A stretch of DNA of 64,000 bases, taken from Rhodobacteraceae bacterium Alg238-R152 (GTDB lineage: Bacteria; Pseudomonadota; Alphaproteobacteria; Rhodobacterales; Rhodobacteraceae). Location: positions 372,001 to 436,000 of the forward strand of contig UNRJ01000001.1 in the NCBI GenBank assembly GCA_900537125.1. The letters run 5' to 3'. The translations under genes and the position numbers were made by a program. This document shows positions 55,228-64,000 of this stretch, piece after piece; the first letter of the stretch is position 1, and the number at the start of each line of letters is the position of its first letter. The notes under the pieces are model-generated. The model did no database searches and had not been told where the DNA came from. It saw only the letters and a program-made list of their open reading frames with translations.

Positions 55228-56415
55228 TTAGGAAGCGATGTCGTAGGCGCGTTCACCGTGGACGGCGAGATCAAGGCCGTAGACTTCGGTTTCCTCATCG
55301 ACGCGCAGTGGTGTGATCAGGCTGACCAGCTTGACCAGCACATAGGTCACAACCACGGTGAAGATGCCGACGATGGCTAGAGCGCCAAGTTGTGCGGTCC
55401 AGGTGCCTTGGCCAAACATCGCGATCATGATGGTGCCGAAGATGCCGCCAACGCCGTGCACAGCAAATACATCCAATGTGTCGTCGATTTTGGCTTTGTT
55501 GCGCACCAGGTTCACCGCTTCCTGACACAGGATACCGGCGATGGCACCAATCACCAGCGCCTCAACCGGACCAACAAAGCCGGAGGCTGGTGTGATCGAG
55601 GCCAGTCCTGCAATGGTGCCGGTGACCAGACCCACCAAGGAGGCTTTGCCGTATTTGATGCGCTCCCACAGGGCCCATGTGAGCGAGGCAGTAGCGGCGG
55701 AGATGTGGGTTACGGTGAGAGCCATGGCCGCACCACCGTCTGCGGCGAGCTGAGAGCCACCGTTGAAGCCAAACCAACCCACCCACAACATGGCAGCGCC
55801 AATCATCACCATCCAAGGCGCGTGGGGTGGTGTGGTGCGGTGGCGGCGGGCGCCGAGCATCACGGCAATCACCAGTGCGGCCAGACCTGCGGTTTCGTGC
55901 ACCACGATGCCGCCTGCAAAGTCACGCACGCCGATTTCACCAAAGATGCCGCCGTCAGCCATCATGCCGCCGCCCCAGATCCAGTGCACAACCGGCGCAT
56001 AGCAGAGCAGCATCCAGAGGCCGGAGAACAGCAGCACAAAGCCAAAGCCGATGCGCTCGACATAGGCACCAACAATCAGCGCTGGCGTGATGATTGCGAA
56101 GGTCATCTGGAAGGCAAAGAACAGAACTTCGGGCAGGGTGCCTGAAAGGCTGTCAACGGTAACGCCCGAGAGGAACATTTTGCCGAGGCCGCCCCAGACG
56201 GAAGTGGCGCCGCCGTCGTTGCCAAAGGCGATGGAGTAGCCAAAGACAAGCCACAGAACGCTCATCAAACAGGCAATGGCATAAGTTTGCATAAAGACGC
56301 TGAGCACATTGCGGGCGCGTACGAGGCCCCCGTAGAACAACGCCAAACCCGGCAATGTCATGAACAGGACCAGGGCTGTTGCCACGATGATCCATGCGGT
56401 GTCCGCTGCGTTCAT
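55228..56415 (-). CDS. amtB: ammonium transporter
   Basis: Inner-membrane ammonium channel of the Amt/Rh family, 395 residues, with about 11 transmembrane helices. The conserved FYGGLVRARNVLSVFMQ, the pore histidine pair in GGIVVHETAG and DVFAVHGVGG, and the C-terminal GLDLAVHGERAYDIA tail that binds GlnK are all present. The starting residues are close to the mature AmtB sequence: no long signal peptide is seen. The usual partner glnK is not adjacent upstream. Monocistronic with its own terminator. Confidence 0.95.
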   Translation of the reverse strand: MNAADTAWIIVATALVLFMTLPGLALFYGGLVRARNVLSVFMQTYAIACLMSVLWLVFGYSIAFGNDGGATSVWGGLGKMFLSGVTVDSLSGTLPEVLFFAFQMTFAIITPALIVGAYVERIGFGFVLLFSGLWMLLCYAPVVHWIWGGGMMADGGIFGEIGVRDFAGGIVVHETAGLAALVIAVMLGARRHRTTPPHAPWMVMIGAAMLWVGWFGFNGGSQLAADGGAAMALTVTHISAATASLTWALWERIKYGKASLVGLVTGTIAGLASITPASGFVGPVEALVIGAIAGILCQEAVNLVRNKAKIDDTLDVFAVHGVGGIFGTIMIAMFGQGTWTAQLGALAIVGIFTVVVTYVLVKLVSLITPLRVDEETEVYGLDLAVHGERAYDIAS

Positions 56416-56576
56416 ATTTTTTTCCTCTTTGTCCCATGAGTGGTGGTTTTCCCGTCAAAGAGCGGAAAACCTGCACAGAACAAAGGCTCGCGTGGTCTCA
56501 AAGCGCCTTAAATCAGGGCATTTTGCGAGCTGCGTAAAAAATAGGCGGTAAATACGTGGTGCCGCCTAATTGGGCG

Positions 56577-57050
56577 TCACTTTGCGCAGGCGGCCTGAAA
56601 AAGCAGCGCCAAAGCGTGATTCCGCGCCGCTTCGCGCACTTCTGCGCGGCCTAAAGCACCAAACTCGACGGTTTCTGTGGAGCACCCACTTTGCGTGGCG
56701 ATGCCAAAGCAAACGCGGCCCTCGGGCTTGAACTCGGACCCGCCGGGGCCCGCGATGCCAGTGATCGATACGGCAAGTTGCGCGTCGGAGTTCACCAGCG
56801 CACCCAGCGACATTTCGCGGGCAACCTCTTCGCTGACCGCGCCGACGGCGGCCAATGTGGCTTCGCGTACGCCTAGCATCTCGACCTTGGCGAGGTTGGT
56901 GTAGGTCACAAACCCGCGTTCAAACACGTCAGAACTGCCCGCGATGTCAGTGAGGGCGGCGGCGACCATGCCTGCGGTGCAGCTTTCGGCGGTGGCGACG
57001 CGCAGGTTTGCGGTGCGGCAGGCTTGCAGGAGTTTGGCGACGTCCACCAT
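56577..57050 (-). CDS. pncC: nicotinamide-nucleotide amidase (CinA C-terminal domain)
   Basis: Deamidates nicotinamide mononucleotide in NAD recycling. The 157-residue protein is the CinA C-terminal domain only, with TAESCTAGMVAAALTDIAGSS and SITGIAGPGGSEFKPEGRVCFGI. No N-terminal MoaB-like half. Overlaps pgpA by 1 nt. Confidence 0.94.
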   Translation of the reverse strand: MVDVAKLLQACRTANLRVATAESCTAGMVAAALTDIAGSSDVFERGFVTYTNLAKVEMLGVREATLAAVGAVSEEVAREMSLGALVNSDAQLAVSITGIAGPGGSEFKPEGRVCFGIATQSGCSTETVEFGALGRAEVREAARNHALALLFQAACAK

Positions 57051-57532
57051 CAGATTAGCACGATGTGATAAAGTGCAGCTGCGGTCAAAGTGGCGAGGCC
57101 CGCAAACAGACCGGCCCAGATGTCATCAAGCATCACGCCAATCGGATCGTGGCGTTGATCAGCTTTGCCCACCAGCCAAGGTTTTTTGATATCAAACAGG
57201 CGAAAGAACAGGAAAGCCGCAATAGGGCCCGGCCAGACCATCGACATGTCGCGCATCGCAAAAGCCACAGCCGGAAACAGCAGGGCGATCCACATGCCGG
57301 CAACTTCGTCGATCACAATTTCGGAGGGGTCCTCGGTGGGGCGGTCTGCCAGATCGCGGATGCAGGCCCACATGCCAATCACGATGGCGAGCGCGGTGAG
57401 GATGGCCAGTAGCCAGACACCCACAAAATGCGCGGCGGCCCAGCCGATGATCAGTGCGGCCAACGAGCCCCATGTGCCAGGGGCGATGGGCAGGCGGCCA
57501 ACGCCAAAGAATGTTGTGATCATGCGGATCAT
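57050..57532 (-). CDS. pgpA: phosphatidylglycerophosphatase A
   Basis: Dephosphorylates phosphatidylglycerophosphate in phospholipid synthesis. The 160-residue membrane protein has [19 protein letters not shown], the [14 protein letters not shown] block with acidic residues, and [20 protein letters not shown], in the order known for PgpA. Three to four hydrophobic helices. Overlaps ispDF by 4 nt and pncC by 1 nt. Confidence 0.95.
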   Translation of the reverse strand: MIRMITTFFGVGRLPIAPGTWGSLAALIIGWAAAHFVGVWLLAILTALAIVIGMWACIRDLADRPTEDPSEIVIDEVAGMWIALLFPAVAFAMRDMSMVWPGPIAAFLFFRLFDIKKPWLVGKADQRHDPIGVMLDDIWAGLFAGLATLTAAALYHIVLI

Positions 57533-58686
57533 GGTTTCACCAAAGTTGCCGTTGCAATTGCGGCAATCCCTTCTTCGCGGCCTGTGAAGCCGAGTTTTTC
57601 ACTTGTTGTGGCTTTGATCGACACCCGGTCAGATGTGAGACCCATGATTTCACCCATACGGGCCATCATGGCAGCGGCGTGCGGACCAACTTTGGGGCGT
57701 TCGCAGATCAGTGTGCAATCGACGTTGGAGATCGTGAAGCCTTTGGAGGCGGCGAGATCAACCGCGTGTTTGAGGAACACCGCGCTGTCCATGTCTTTCC
57801 ACTCTGCCTCCGAGGGCGGGAAGTGACGGCCAATGTCACCTTCGGCCATGGCGCCATAGAGTGCGTCGGTCACGGCGTGCATGCCAACGTCTGCGTCGGA
57901 GTGGCCTTTGAGCGCTTTGTTGTGCGGGATTTTGACGCCGCAGAGGATGACGTGATCGCCGTTTTCAAAGGCGTGCACGTCGTAGCCGTTGCCAAGTCTG
58001 ATATCCATGGGGGCCCTTTGGTCGTTTTGCAGGTGCTGTTCCAGACGGTCAAAATCGTCTGGTGTGGTGATCTTTAGGTTGCGCTCATTGCCCGCAACGA
58101 TGGCCACGTCAAGCCCTGCGGCGCGGGCAACCTCCACATCATCAGCTGCGTTGCCCGGATGGGCGCGGTGGGCAGCAAGGATGGTGTCAAACGCAAAGCC
58201 TTGCGGGGTTTGGGCGCGAAACAAGCCGTCGCGACTTTGGGTGCCGGTGACCACGCCGTCTTCACCACGCCACAGCGCATCGGTGACGGGCAGGGCGGGG
58301 GCCGCGCCGCATGCCCCGTTTTGCAGCGCATTCAGAACGGCGTTGATGGTGGTGGCATCTATGCCAGCGCGGGCCACATCGTGGATCAGAACGTGGGTAA
58401 AGCTTTGGTGGTCAAGGGCTTCTAACCCCGCCTGTACCGAGGCGTCGCGGGTGGCACCGCCGAGGACTGTCGGAATGTCGAGGCCATCTGTGTGGGGGGT
58501 GTCATCCGGGTGGACCACGGCCAGTACGTGATCAATGCGAGGATGGGTCACGAAGGCGGCTATTGTATGGTCGGCCACGCGTTTGCCAGCCAGTGGGCGC
58601 CACTGTTTGGGTAGGCCTGCACCTGCGCGCGTGCCCCGGCCCGCGGCGACAATCACGGCGGCGGTTTTGAAAGCGGATTTTGTCAT
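57529..58686 (-). CDS. ispDF: bifunctional IspD/IspF enzyme
   Basis: Two steps of the MEP isoprenoid pathway in one 385-residue protein. IspD (about 1-225) carries the nucleotide-binding [20 protein letters not shown] and [11 protein letters not shown] and transfers CMP to MEP. IspF (about 228-385) begins at [20 protein letters not shown] and includes [20 protein letters not shown] and [20 protein letters not shown] with the metal-binding residues. The fusion is typical of alphaproteobacteria. ATG 58686 starts at the family N-terminus. First gene of the ispDF-pgpA-pncC run. Confidence 0.97.
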   Translation of the reverse strand: MTKSAFKTAAVIVAAGRGTRAGAGLPKQWRPLAGKRVADHTIAAFVTHPRIDHVLAVVHPDDTPHTDGLDIPTVLGGATRDASVQAGLEALDHQSFTHVLIHDVARAGIDATTINAVLNALQNGACGAAPALPVTDALWRGEDGVVTGTQSRDGLFRAQTPQGFAFDTILAAHRAHPGNAADDVEVARAAGLDVAIVAGNERNLKITTPDDFDRLEQHLQNDQRAPMDIRLGNGYDVHAFENGDHVILCGVKIPHNKALKGHSDADVGMHAVTDALYGAMAEGDIGRHFPPSEAEWKDMDSAVFLKHAVDLAASKGFTISNVDCTLICERPKVGPHAAAMMARMGEIMGLTSDRVSIKATTSEKLGFTGREEGIAAIATATLVKP

Positions 58687-58855
58687 GGCTTCTGTGTAGA
58701 ACTTGCTTGTCGAAGTGGCAATTGACCCTTGAGGTCTGCTCAAATTTTGAGCATATGCAAAAATCTGCTACATTAATGACCAATTGACCCAGCGATTTGT
58801 TTGAGTTTGATCAGGTGGTCAGTTACGCCAGAGGCACTGCACAAGGATTAAGCAT

Positions 58856-59866
58856 GTGACCATTCAAGTCGCTCATCTCACTCTGACACCACCCGTTTTC
58901 TTGGCGCCCCTTGCCGGAATCACCGATCGCCCCTTCCGCGATTTGGTGGGCAGCTTTGGCGCGGGGCTAGTTGTGAGCGAGATGGTGGCCAGCCAAGAGA
59001 TGGTGCAAGCCAAACCGGGGGTGCGCGAGCGTGCAGAGCTTGGCTTTGGTGAGGCGACAACCTCGGTTCAGCTGGCAGGTCGTGAGGCGTATTGGATGGC
59101 GGAAGCCGCGCGGCAAGTGGAGGCCAACGGCGCCACGCTGGTCGACATCAACATGGGCTGTCCGGCCAAGAAAGTGACCAGTGCGGGCGGGGCGGGGGCC
59201 AGTGGCTCAGCCTTGATGAAAGATTTGGATCATGCGTTGACGCTGATCGAAGCCGTGGTCGGGGCGGTGAAGATCCCGGTAACATTAAAGACGCGACTGG
59301 GATGGGACGACAATATGCTGAACGCGGCTGAGCTGGCACAGCGGGCGGAGCGCGCCGGCATTCAGCTGTTGACGATCCACGGGCGCACACGATGTCAGTT
59401 TTACAAAGGTGCCGCTGATTGGGCTGCGATCAAAGGTGTAAAAAACGTGGTGTCGATCCCGGTGATTGCCAATGGCGATATTGTGGGGGTGACCTCCGCC
59501 AAAGCGGCGATGGCGGCATCGGGTGCGGATGGCGTGATGGTTGGGCGCGGGGCGCAGGGCAAGCCCTGGCTTTTGGCGCAGATGGCGGCGGAGCTTTATG
59601 GCGGCGATGCGCCTGAGGTTCCTACAGGGGCGGCATTGGTTGAGATGGTGCAAGGGCACTACGCGGCGATGTTGTCGTTTTACGGCGAGGATTTGGGCCT
59701 GCGCGTCGCCCGCAAACATCTTGGGTGGTACATGGACGGCGTTGGCACAGAGGCAGAATTGCGCCGGCGGGTTCAGACCAGCCGCGACACGGATGAGGTG
59801 ATGACGCTTTTGGTAGATGCCTTGATTTTTGAGGATCAAACCCCAAACAACGGAGCAGCAGCATGA
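58856..59866 (+). CDS. dusB: tRNA-dihydrouridine synthase (nifR3)
   Basis: FMN enzyme that reduces uridine in tRNA. The 336-residue protein has FLAPLAGITDRPFRDLV, the MGCPAKKVTSAGGAGASGSAL active-site segment with the catalytic cysteine, LLTIHGRTRCQFYKG and the NGDIVGVTSAKAAMAASGADGVMVGRGAQG FMN loop. GTG start at 58856 (ATG at 58854 is out of frame). In Rhodobacter this gene, nifR3, precedes ntrB and ntrC; the same order holds here, with a 4-nt overlap with ntrB. Confidence 0.95.
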   Translation: MTIQVAHLTLTPPVFLAPLAGITDRPFRDLVGSFGAGLVVSEMVASQEMVQAKPGVRERAELGFGEATTSVQLAGREAYWMAEAARQVEANGATLVDINMGCPAKKVTSAGGAGASGSALMKDLDHALTLIEAVVGAVKIPVTLKTRLGWDDNMLNAAELAQRAERAGIQLLTIHGRTRCQFYKGAADWAAIKGVKNVVSIPVIANGDIVGVTSAKAAMAASGADGVMVGRGAQGKPWLLAQMAAELYGGDAPEVPTGAALVEMVQGHYAAMLSFYGEDLGLRVARKHLGWYMDGVGTEAELRRRVQTSRDTDEVMTLLVDALIFEDQTPNNGAAA

Positions 59867-60948
59867 GTGTGGAAACGCCCTTTTGGAACAGCCTTCCTGT
59901 GCCCGCGTTGGTGGTGGACAAAGCGGATGTGATCCTGCGCATCAACCCGGCGGCGGAGATGTTTTTGAATGCTTCTGCCAAGTCGATGGTAGGGCAGCCG
60001 ATCTGGGACAAGGTGATGATCGATGCACCGCTTGAGGAGGCGTTTCATCGCGCGCGCGAACATGGCACGCCGTTGTTTGTGAATGATGCGGATGTGGGCA
60101 CCGGAGAGGGGCCGCCGGTGCAGTGCAATTTGCAGATTGCGCCATTGGCCGAAGCGCCTGGCGAGATGGTGTTCCTGATTTCCAGTCGAGAGTTGGCGGG
60201 TCGCATGACGCGCAGTCATTCGGTAAAATCCTCTGCAAAATCTGCGATTGGCATGGCGGAGATGCTGGCCCATGAGATCAAGAACCCGCTGGCAGGGATT
60301 ACTGGCGCGGCGCAGTTGTTGTCGATGAACCTGAGCTCAGAAGACTTGGAACTGACCGATCTGATCGTTGAGGAAAGCCGTCGGATTGTGAAGCTGCTGG
60401 AGCAGGTGGAGCAGTTTGGCAATCTGTCGTTGCCGCAAAAGAAACCGGTAAACATTCACGATGTACTGGATCGTGCGCGGCGGTCTGCTTTGGTGAGCTA
60501 CGGCGCGCATATGCAGATTATTGAGGACTATGATCCGTCGCTTCCACCCGCCGAAGGCGACAGTGATCAGCTGCTTCAGGTGGTGTTAAACCTCTTGAAG
60601 AATGCAAGCGAAGTAGCTGGAGAAAAAGGTATAATCCGGATCAAAACTTTTTATGAGCATAGTTTCCGACTGCGTCGTTCAGATGGCACAGGGCAACCGT
60701 TGCCGTTGCAAGTCGAGATCATTGATGACGGTCCGGGATTGCCAGACGACCTCAAAGGCGACGTGTTTGATCCGTTTGTGTCGGGGCGAGAAAACGGCAC
60801 CGGGCTGGGCCTCGCGTTGGTCAGCAAAATCATTTCGGATCATGGCGGCATGATCACGGTAGACTCCGTGCCCGGGCGCACGGTCTTCAAGCTCTCGCTG
60901 CCGCGGGCAAGCAAAGAAACACTCACAACATATGAGGAGAGCCACTGA
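59863..60948 (+). CDS. ntrB: nitrogen regulation sensor histidine kinase NtrB
   Basis: Cytoplasmic two-component kinase/phosphatase for NtrC, controlled by PII protein. The 361-residue protein has an N-terminal PAS domain (about 5-110, [25 protein letters not shown]) and an H box with His at 137 in [15 protein letters not shown]. The ATP-binding domain has [21 protein letters not shown], and [16 protein letters not shown]. No membrane segment. Overlaps dusB by 4 nt and ntrC by 1 nt. Confidence 0.96.
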   Translation: MSVETPFWNSLPVPALVVDKADVILRINPAAEMFLNASAKSMVGQPIWDKVMIDAPLEEAFHRAREHGTPLFVNDADVGTGEGPPVQCNLQIAPLAEAPGEMVFLISSRELAGRMTRSHSVKSSAKSAIGMAEMLAHEIKNPLAGITGAAQLLSMNLSSEDLELTDLIVEESRRIVKLLEQVEQFGNLSLPQKKPVNIHDVLDRARRSALVSYGAHMQIIEDYDPSLPPAEGDSDQLLQVVLNLLKNASEVAGEKGIIRIKTFYEHSFRLRRSDGTGQPLPLQVEIIDDGPGLPDDLKGDVFDPFVSGRENGTGLGLALVSKIISDHGGMITVDSVPGRTVFKLSLPRASKETLTTYEESH

Positions 60949-62312
60949 TGGATGGCACGGTTCTGGTTGCAGACGATGATCGCACAATTCGCACTGTATT
61001 GACGCAGGCCCTGACACGCGCTGGCTGTAAGGTTCATGCCACCTCTTCGCTGACGACATTGATGCGCTGGGTTGGGGAAGGCAAAGGTGATGTGGTGATC
61101 ACCGATGTGATGATGCCAGATGGCAATGGGCTTGAGATGTTGCCAAAAATTGCTGAAGACCGTCCGGGATTGCCGGTGATTGTGATTTCGGCACAGAACA
61201 CCATCATGACGGCGATCCAGGCAGCAGAAGCAGAGGCTTATGACTACTTGCCCAAGCCGTTTGACTTGCCGGATCTGATGAAACGCACAGGCAAAGCGTT
61301 GGAACAAAAGCGGCGTGCGCCGATGACGCCCGCAGCTGAGGACGAACGGCCGGACGAGTTGCCGCTGGTGGGGCGTACAGCGGCGATGCAGGCGTTGTAT
61401 CGGCTGGTCGCGCGGGTGATGAATACCGATTTACCAGTGTTGATTTCCGGGGAAAGCGGGACGGGTAAATCTCTGATTGCCAAGGAGATACACGACTTTT
61501 CGGATCGTAGAAATCTACCGTTTGTGGTGGTGAATGCCGCGGACCTCAGCGACCTGGAAGGCCCGGCGCGGGTTTTGGCAAAAGCTAAAGGTGGAACCAT
61601 CTTGATTGACGAGATTGGGGACATTGGCGACGAGGTGCAGGCGCGTATCGTACGGATGATGGATACGCCGGGTGATCAAAACCCGCGCTTTATGGCCACC
61701 AGTCAGGTGAATCTCAACGCGGCCATGGAGAAGGGAGGCGTGCGGCAGGATTTGTACTATCGCCTCAACGGGGCGGCGATCCATGTGCCGGCGTTGCGAG
61801 AGCGAGTCGATGATATTCCGCTGTTGGTGGAGCATTTCCTGAACCGTGCGGAGCGCGAAGGCGCACCAATGCGGGTGTTTTCCGAAGAGGCAATGGAATT
61901 GTTTCGGGCTTACAGTTGGCCCGGCAATGTGCGGCAGTTGGAAAATGCGGTGCGGCGGTTGGTGCTGACGGCGCAGGCAGAGGAACTGACCCGTGCAGAA
62001 GCGGAAATGATGCTTGGGGCGCAGCCGCAAGCAGGGCCGCTTCTCGGGGGGGATGACAGCGAAAAACTGTCAGCTTCGGTGGCGCGGCATCTGCGGCGGT
62101 ATTTTGATCTGCACGGCAATATGCTGCCACCGGCGGGGCTCTATGGGCGAATCCTACGGGAGATTGAACTGCCGCTGATAGAGATCGCGCTGGATGCGAC
62201 TGGTGGAAATCAGGCAAAATGTGCTGATTTATTGGGGATTAACCGAAATACACTTCGTAAAAAAATCACTGATCTGGATATTCACGTGACACGCCGACGC
62301 AAATTGATGTAA
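60948..62312 (+). CDS. ntrC: nitrogen regulation response regulator NtrC, without GAFTGA
   Basis: Response regulator for nitrogen control. The 454-residue protein has a receiver domain with the phospho-Asp at 53 ([10 protein letters not shown]), an AAA+ domain with Walker A GESGTGKS (168-175) and Walker [12 protein letters not shown] (215-225), and a C-terminal Fis-type helix-turn-helix ([20 protein letters not shown]). The loop that should carry the sigma-54-contacting GAFTGA motif, between the two, is missing: [22 protein letters not shown] follows directly. R. capsulatus NtrC also lacks it and acts with sigma-70 polymerase (established). ntrB precedes with a 1-nt overlap; ntrY follows. Confidence 0.97.
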   Translation: MDGTVLVADDDRTIRTVLTQALTRAGCKVHATSSLTTLMRWVGEGKGDVVITDVMMPDGNGLEMLPKIAEDRPGLPVIVISAQNTIMTAIQAAEAEAYDYLPKPFDLPDLMKRTGKALEQKRRAPMTPAAEDERPDELPLVGRTAAMQALYRLVARVMNTDLPVLISGESGTGKSLIAKEIHDFSDRRNLPFVVVNAADLSDLEGPARVLAKAKGGTILIDEIGDIGDEVQARIVRMMDTPGDQNPRFMATSQVNLNAAMEKGGVRQDLYYRLNGAAIHVPALRERVDDIPLLVEHFLNRAEREGAPMRVFSEEAMELFRAYSWPGNVRQLENAVRRLVLTAQAEELTRAEAEMMLGAQPQAGPLLGGDDSEKLSASVARHLRRYFDLHGNMLPPAGLYGRILREIELPLIEIALDATGGNQAKCADLLGINRNTLRKKITDLDIHVTRRRKLM

Positions 62313-62432
62313 AAAGGCCACATAAGCGTGGCGCGCAGGCCGCACTCTGTTAAAAAGAGTCGGGGCCTAGAACGCACCACAGAATATGGCGGTGGTCCGC
62401 GAGAGCGGTACCAAATCAATTGAGGAAGTCGG

Positions 62433-64000
62433 TTGTCGAGCCGGACAGTGACCAGTCATTGGGCGCGCTTTCAGCGCTTACGCCGGCAAAGGCGTGTCCA
62501 GAATGCCGCGACTTTAGGGTTGGTGGTGCTCGGGCCCATTTTGGCGCTTGCGACGTTTTTGGTGCTTGGCCCGTTTGATTTGGGGGCCTCCTCAAGCGGC
62601 CTCAGAGCGATTCTTCTGGCCGATCTTGTATATGTGCTCGTGGTGGCGACTCTGGTGCTTCAGAACGTGGTGCGCGCAATTTCGTCACGACGCGCCAAAT
62701 CCGTAGGGTCGCGTTTGCATTTGCGCCTGACAGGTGCATTTGCGCTTCTTGCACTGGTGCCTGCGGTGACGGTGGCTGTATTTGCCGGATTGACGCTGAA
62801 TATTGGTCTTGAGGGATGGTTCAGTGAGCGTGTGCGTCAGGTTGTGGGCAACTCGCTAGCTGCGGCTCAAGCTTATGAGGCAGAGCACATCCTAGGGTTA
62901 GAAGAAGACGCAGGGTTGCTGGCGGATTTCCTGAACGAGAACAAAAGGCGCAGCTTTGGCCTTGATGAAGGTGAAGTGCGGGTGCTTTTGGCGTCGGGTC
63001 AGGTGCAGATCCAACGGGGCTTAAAAGAAGCGTTTGTGATCGACAGCGCTGGTGACATTCGCGCCCGCGGCGAACGTTCCTACCTGTTTGATTTTGAGAA
63101 GCCATCCGACGCAGATATGCAAGAGGCGATCGAAGACGGCTCGGTGATCATTCGCGATCTGGACAACAATGAAATGCGCGCGCTTGTGCGGTTGGACGCG
63201 TTTTTGGATCGGTTCCTTTACATCAGCCGGGACGTAGATGCGGAGATTTTTCACCTCCTCGACGACACGCAGGCCAGCGCGCGTCTGTACTCCCAGCTTG
63301 AAAGTGAACGTGGGCAGCGGCTGTTTGAGTTTGCCATGATCTACCTTGGCTTTGCGCTGATCCTTGTTCTGGCGGCAATCTGGATGGGCATGTGGTTTGC
63401 TGAGAGATTGTCACGACCGGTGGGGCGTTTGACCGGGGCTGCACAGCGGGTTGGGGCAGGGGATCTGGACGTGCGTGTGATGGAAGAGGATGGCGATGAC
63501 GAAATTGCCATGCTCAGCCGATACTTCAACCAGATGACCCGCCAGCTTAAGGGGCAACGGCAAACACTGCTGGACAATACGCGCCAGATTGATCGGCGAC
63601 GGCGCATGTTTGACTCCGTTCTGAGCTCGGTCACCTCTGGCGTTGTTGGCTTGGACGATGATGGCAAAGTGGCCTTTGTGAACCGATCCGCAGAAAGGTT
63701 GCTGGACTGGGATGAAGACCGTCAGGACATGCCGCTGGGGCTGGCGGTGCCAGAATTTGGACCGTTGTTTGAAAGCCTGAGAGGAAGCAACAGGGAAGTT
63801 GCACAGGAAGAAATCAAGGTTGCGCGCGCTGGACGTCAAGAAAACCTGCTTGTCAGGATGTCGACGCGGCGACGGGATGACGGCTCCCTTGAGGGGTATG
63901 TGGTGGCCTTTGACGATGTGACAGATCTGGTGACCGCACAAAGAATGGCAGCGTGGGGGGACGTGGCGCAGCGCATTGCACATGAAATCAAGAACCCACT
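62433..64000 (+). CDS. ntrY: nitrogen regulation sensor histidine kinase NtrY, cut by window edge
   Basis: Membrane-bound sensor kinase of the NtrYX system. Only about 522 residues are seen: two hydrophobic N-terminal helices (about 25-55) plus a further pair around 62-120 (VTVAVFAGLTLNIGLEGWF), a periplasmic domain (about 125-285), a helix (FEFAMIYLGFALILVLAAIWMGMW), a HAMP domain (SRPVGRLTGAAQRVGAGDLDVRV), a PAS domain (about 385-480), and the start of the H box AHEIKNP at the window end. The TTG start at 62433 follows GAGGA at 6 nt; GTG 62448 is an alternative. ntrX is expected after the window. Confidence 0.9.
   Translation, partial: MSSRTVTSHWARFQRLRRQRRVQNAATLGLVVLGPILALATFLVLGPFDLGASSSGLRAILLADLVYVLVVATLVLQNVVRAISSRRAKSVGSRLHLRLTGAFALLALVPAVTVAVFAGLTLNIGLEGWFSERVRQVVGNSLAAAQAYEAEHILGLEEDAGLLADFLNENKRRSFGLDEGEVRVLLASGQVQIQRGLKEAFVIDSAGDIRARGERSYLFDFEKPSDADMQEAIEDGSVIIRDLDNNEMRALVRLDAFLDRFLYISRDVDAEIFHLLDDTQASARLYSQLESERGQRLFEFAMIYLGFALILVLAAIWMGMWFAERLSRPVGRLTGAAQRVGAGDLDVRVMEEDGDDEIAMLSRYFNQMTRQLKGQRQTLLDNTRQIDRRRRMFDSVLSSVTSGVVGLDDDGKVAFVNRSAERLLDWDEDRQDMPLGLAVPEFGPLFESLRGSNREVAQEEIKVARAGRQENLLVRMSTRRRDDGSLEGYVVAFDDVTDLVTAQRMAAWGDVAQRIAHEIKNP

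Noticed and set aside
1-64000. tRNA, rRNA, CRISPR, transposase or integrase
   Set aside because: No TPsiC-arm-like GGTTCGAATCC pattern, no regularly spaced repeats, and no recognisable mobile-element protein seen on reading both strands by eye.

Overview
The window looks like chromosomal DNA of an alphaproteobacterium of the order Rhodobacterales, most likely the marine Roseobacter group. The evidence is gene content and order: a dusB(nifR3)-ntrB-ntrC-ntrY cluster, an NtrC without the sigma-54 GAFTGA loop, a fused ispDF, a zapA next to tkt, a purL-bolA-grxD cluster, a trpGDC cluster carrying moaC, moeA and lexA, a direct-repeat SOS box (GTTC-N7-GTTC), and a holin/endolysin pair of the type used for gene transfer agent release. 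Gene density is high, about 61 genes, and base composition is even. I see no rRNA, tRNA, CRISPR array, insertion sequence or complete prophage.

Layout. 1-9.8 kb: a 7TM diguanylate cyclase, a small unknown gene, mmsA with a divergent LysR regulator, a CBS protein, coaD, a DUF808 membrane protein and two acyltransferases. 9.8-18 kb: a gene-free stretch with a GC-rich repeat, then tkt, a coiled-coil gene coupled to zapA, and a minus-strand run purL - membrane protein - Cys-rich protein - bolA - small membrane protein - grxD. 18-30 kb: an outer-membrane beta-barrel protein and a large MscS channel, a LysR regulator, a GGDEF-EAL protein, a fused indolepyruvate:ferredoxin oxidoreductase, an acyltransferase and murI. 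30-36.5 kb: argC, then cytochrome c maturation genes ccmE, ccmF and ccmH with a phage-type endolysin/holin pair inserted after ccmE, and a PaaG-like hydratase.

36.5-45.3 kb: a DUF2087 gene, two tandem RTX-type calcium-binding paralogues (one broken at a run of nine C), citrate synthase, gltX, and comEC converging on lexA. 45.3-50.1 kb: a tightly overlapping operon trpG-trpD-ung-trpC-moaC-moeA, with lexA downstream behind its own SOS box. 50.1-58.7 kb: a divergent polysaccharide deacetylase, a Cys-rich Sel1 protein, hpt, a RatA/COQ10 protein, a MerR regulator, a TPMT-like methyltransferase, amtB, and pncC-pgpA-ispDF. 58.8-64 kb: dusB-ntrB-ntrC-ntrY; ntrY runs off the window edge at its histidine box.

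The most interesting points are the homopolymer-broken RTX gene (a phase-variation candidate or a sequence error), the GTA-type lysis cassette inside the ccm region, a 44-nt repeat found in two distant intergenic regions, a perfect extended Shine-Dalgarno sequence inside a hairpin with no start codon at usable distance, and the ung/trp/moa operon. I did not find a clearly undescribed multi-gene system; most of the window is core genome.
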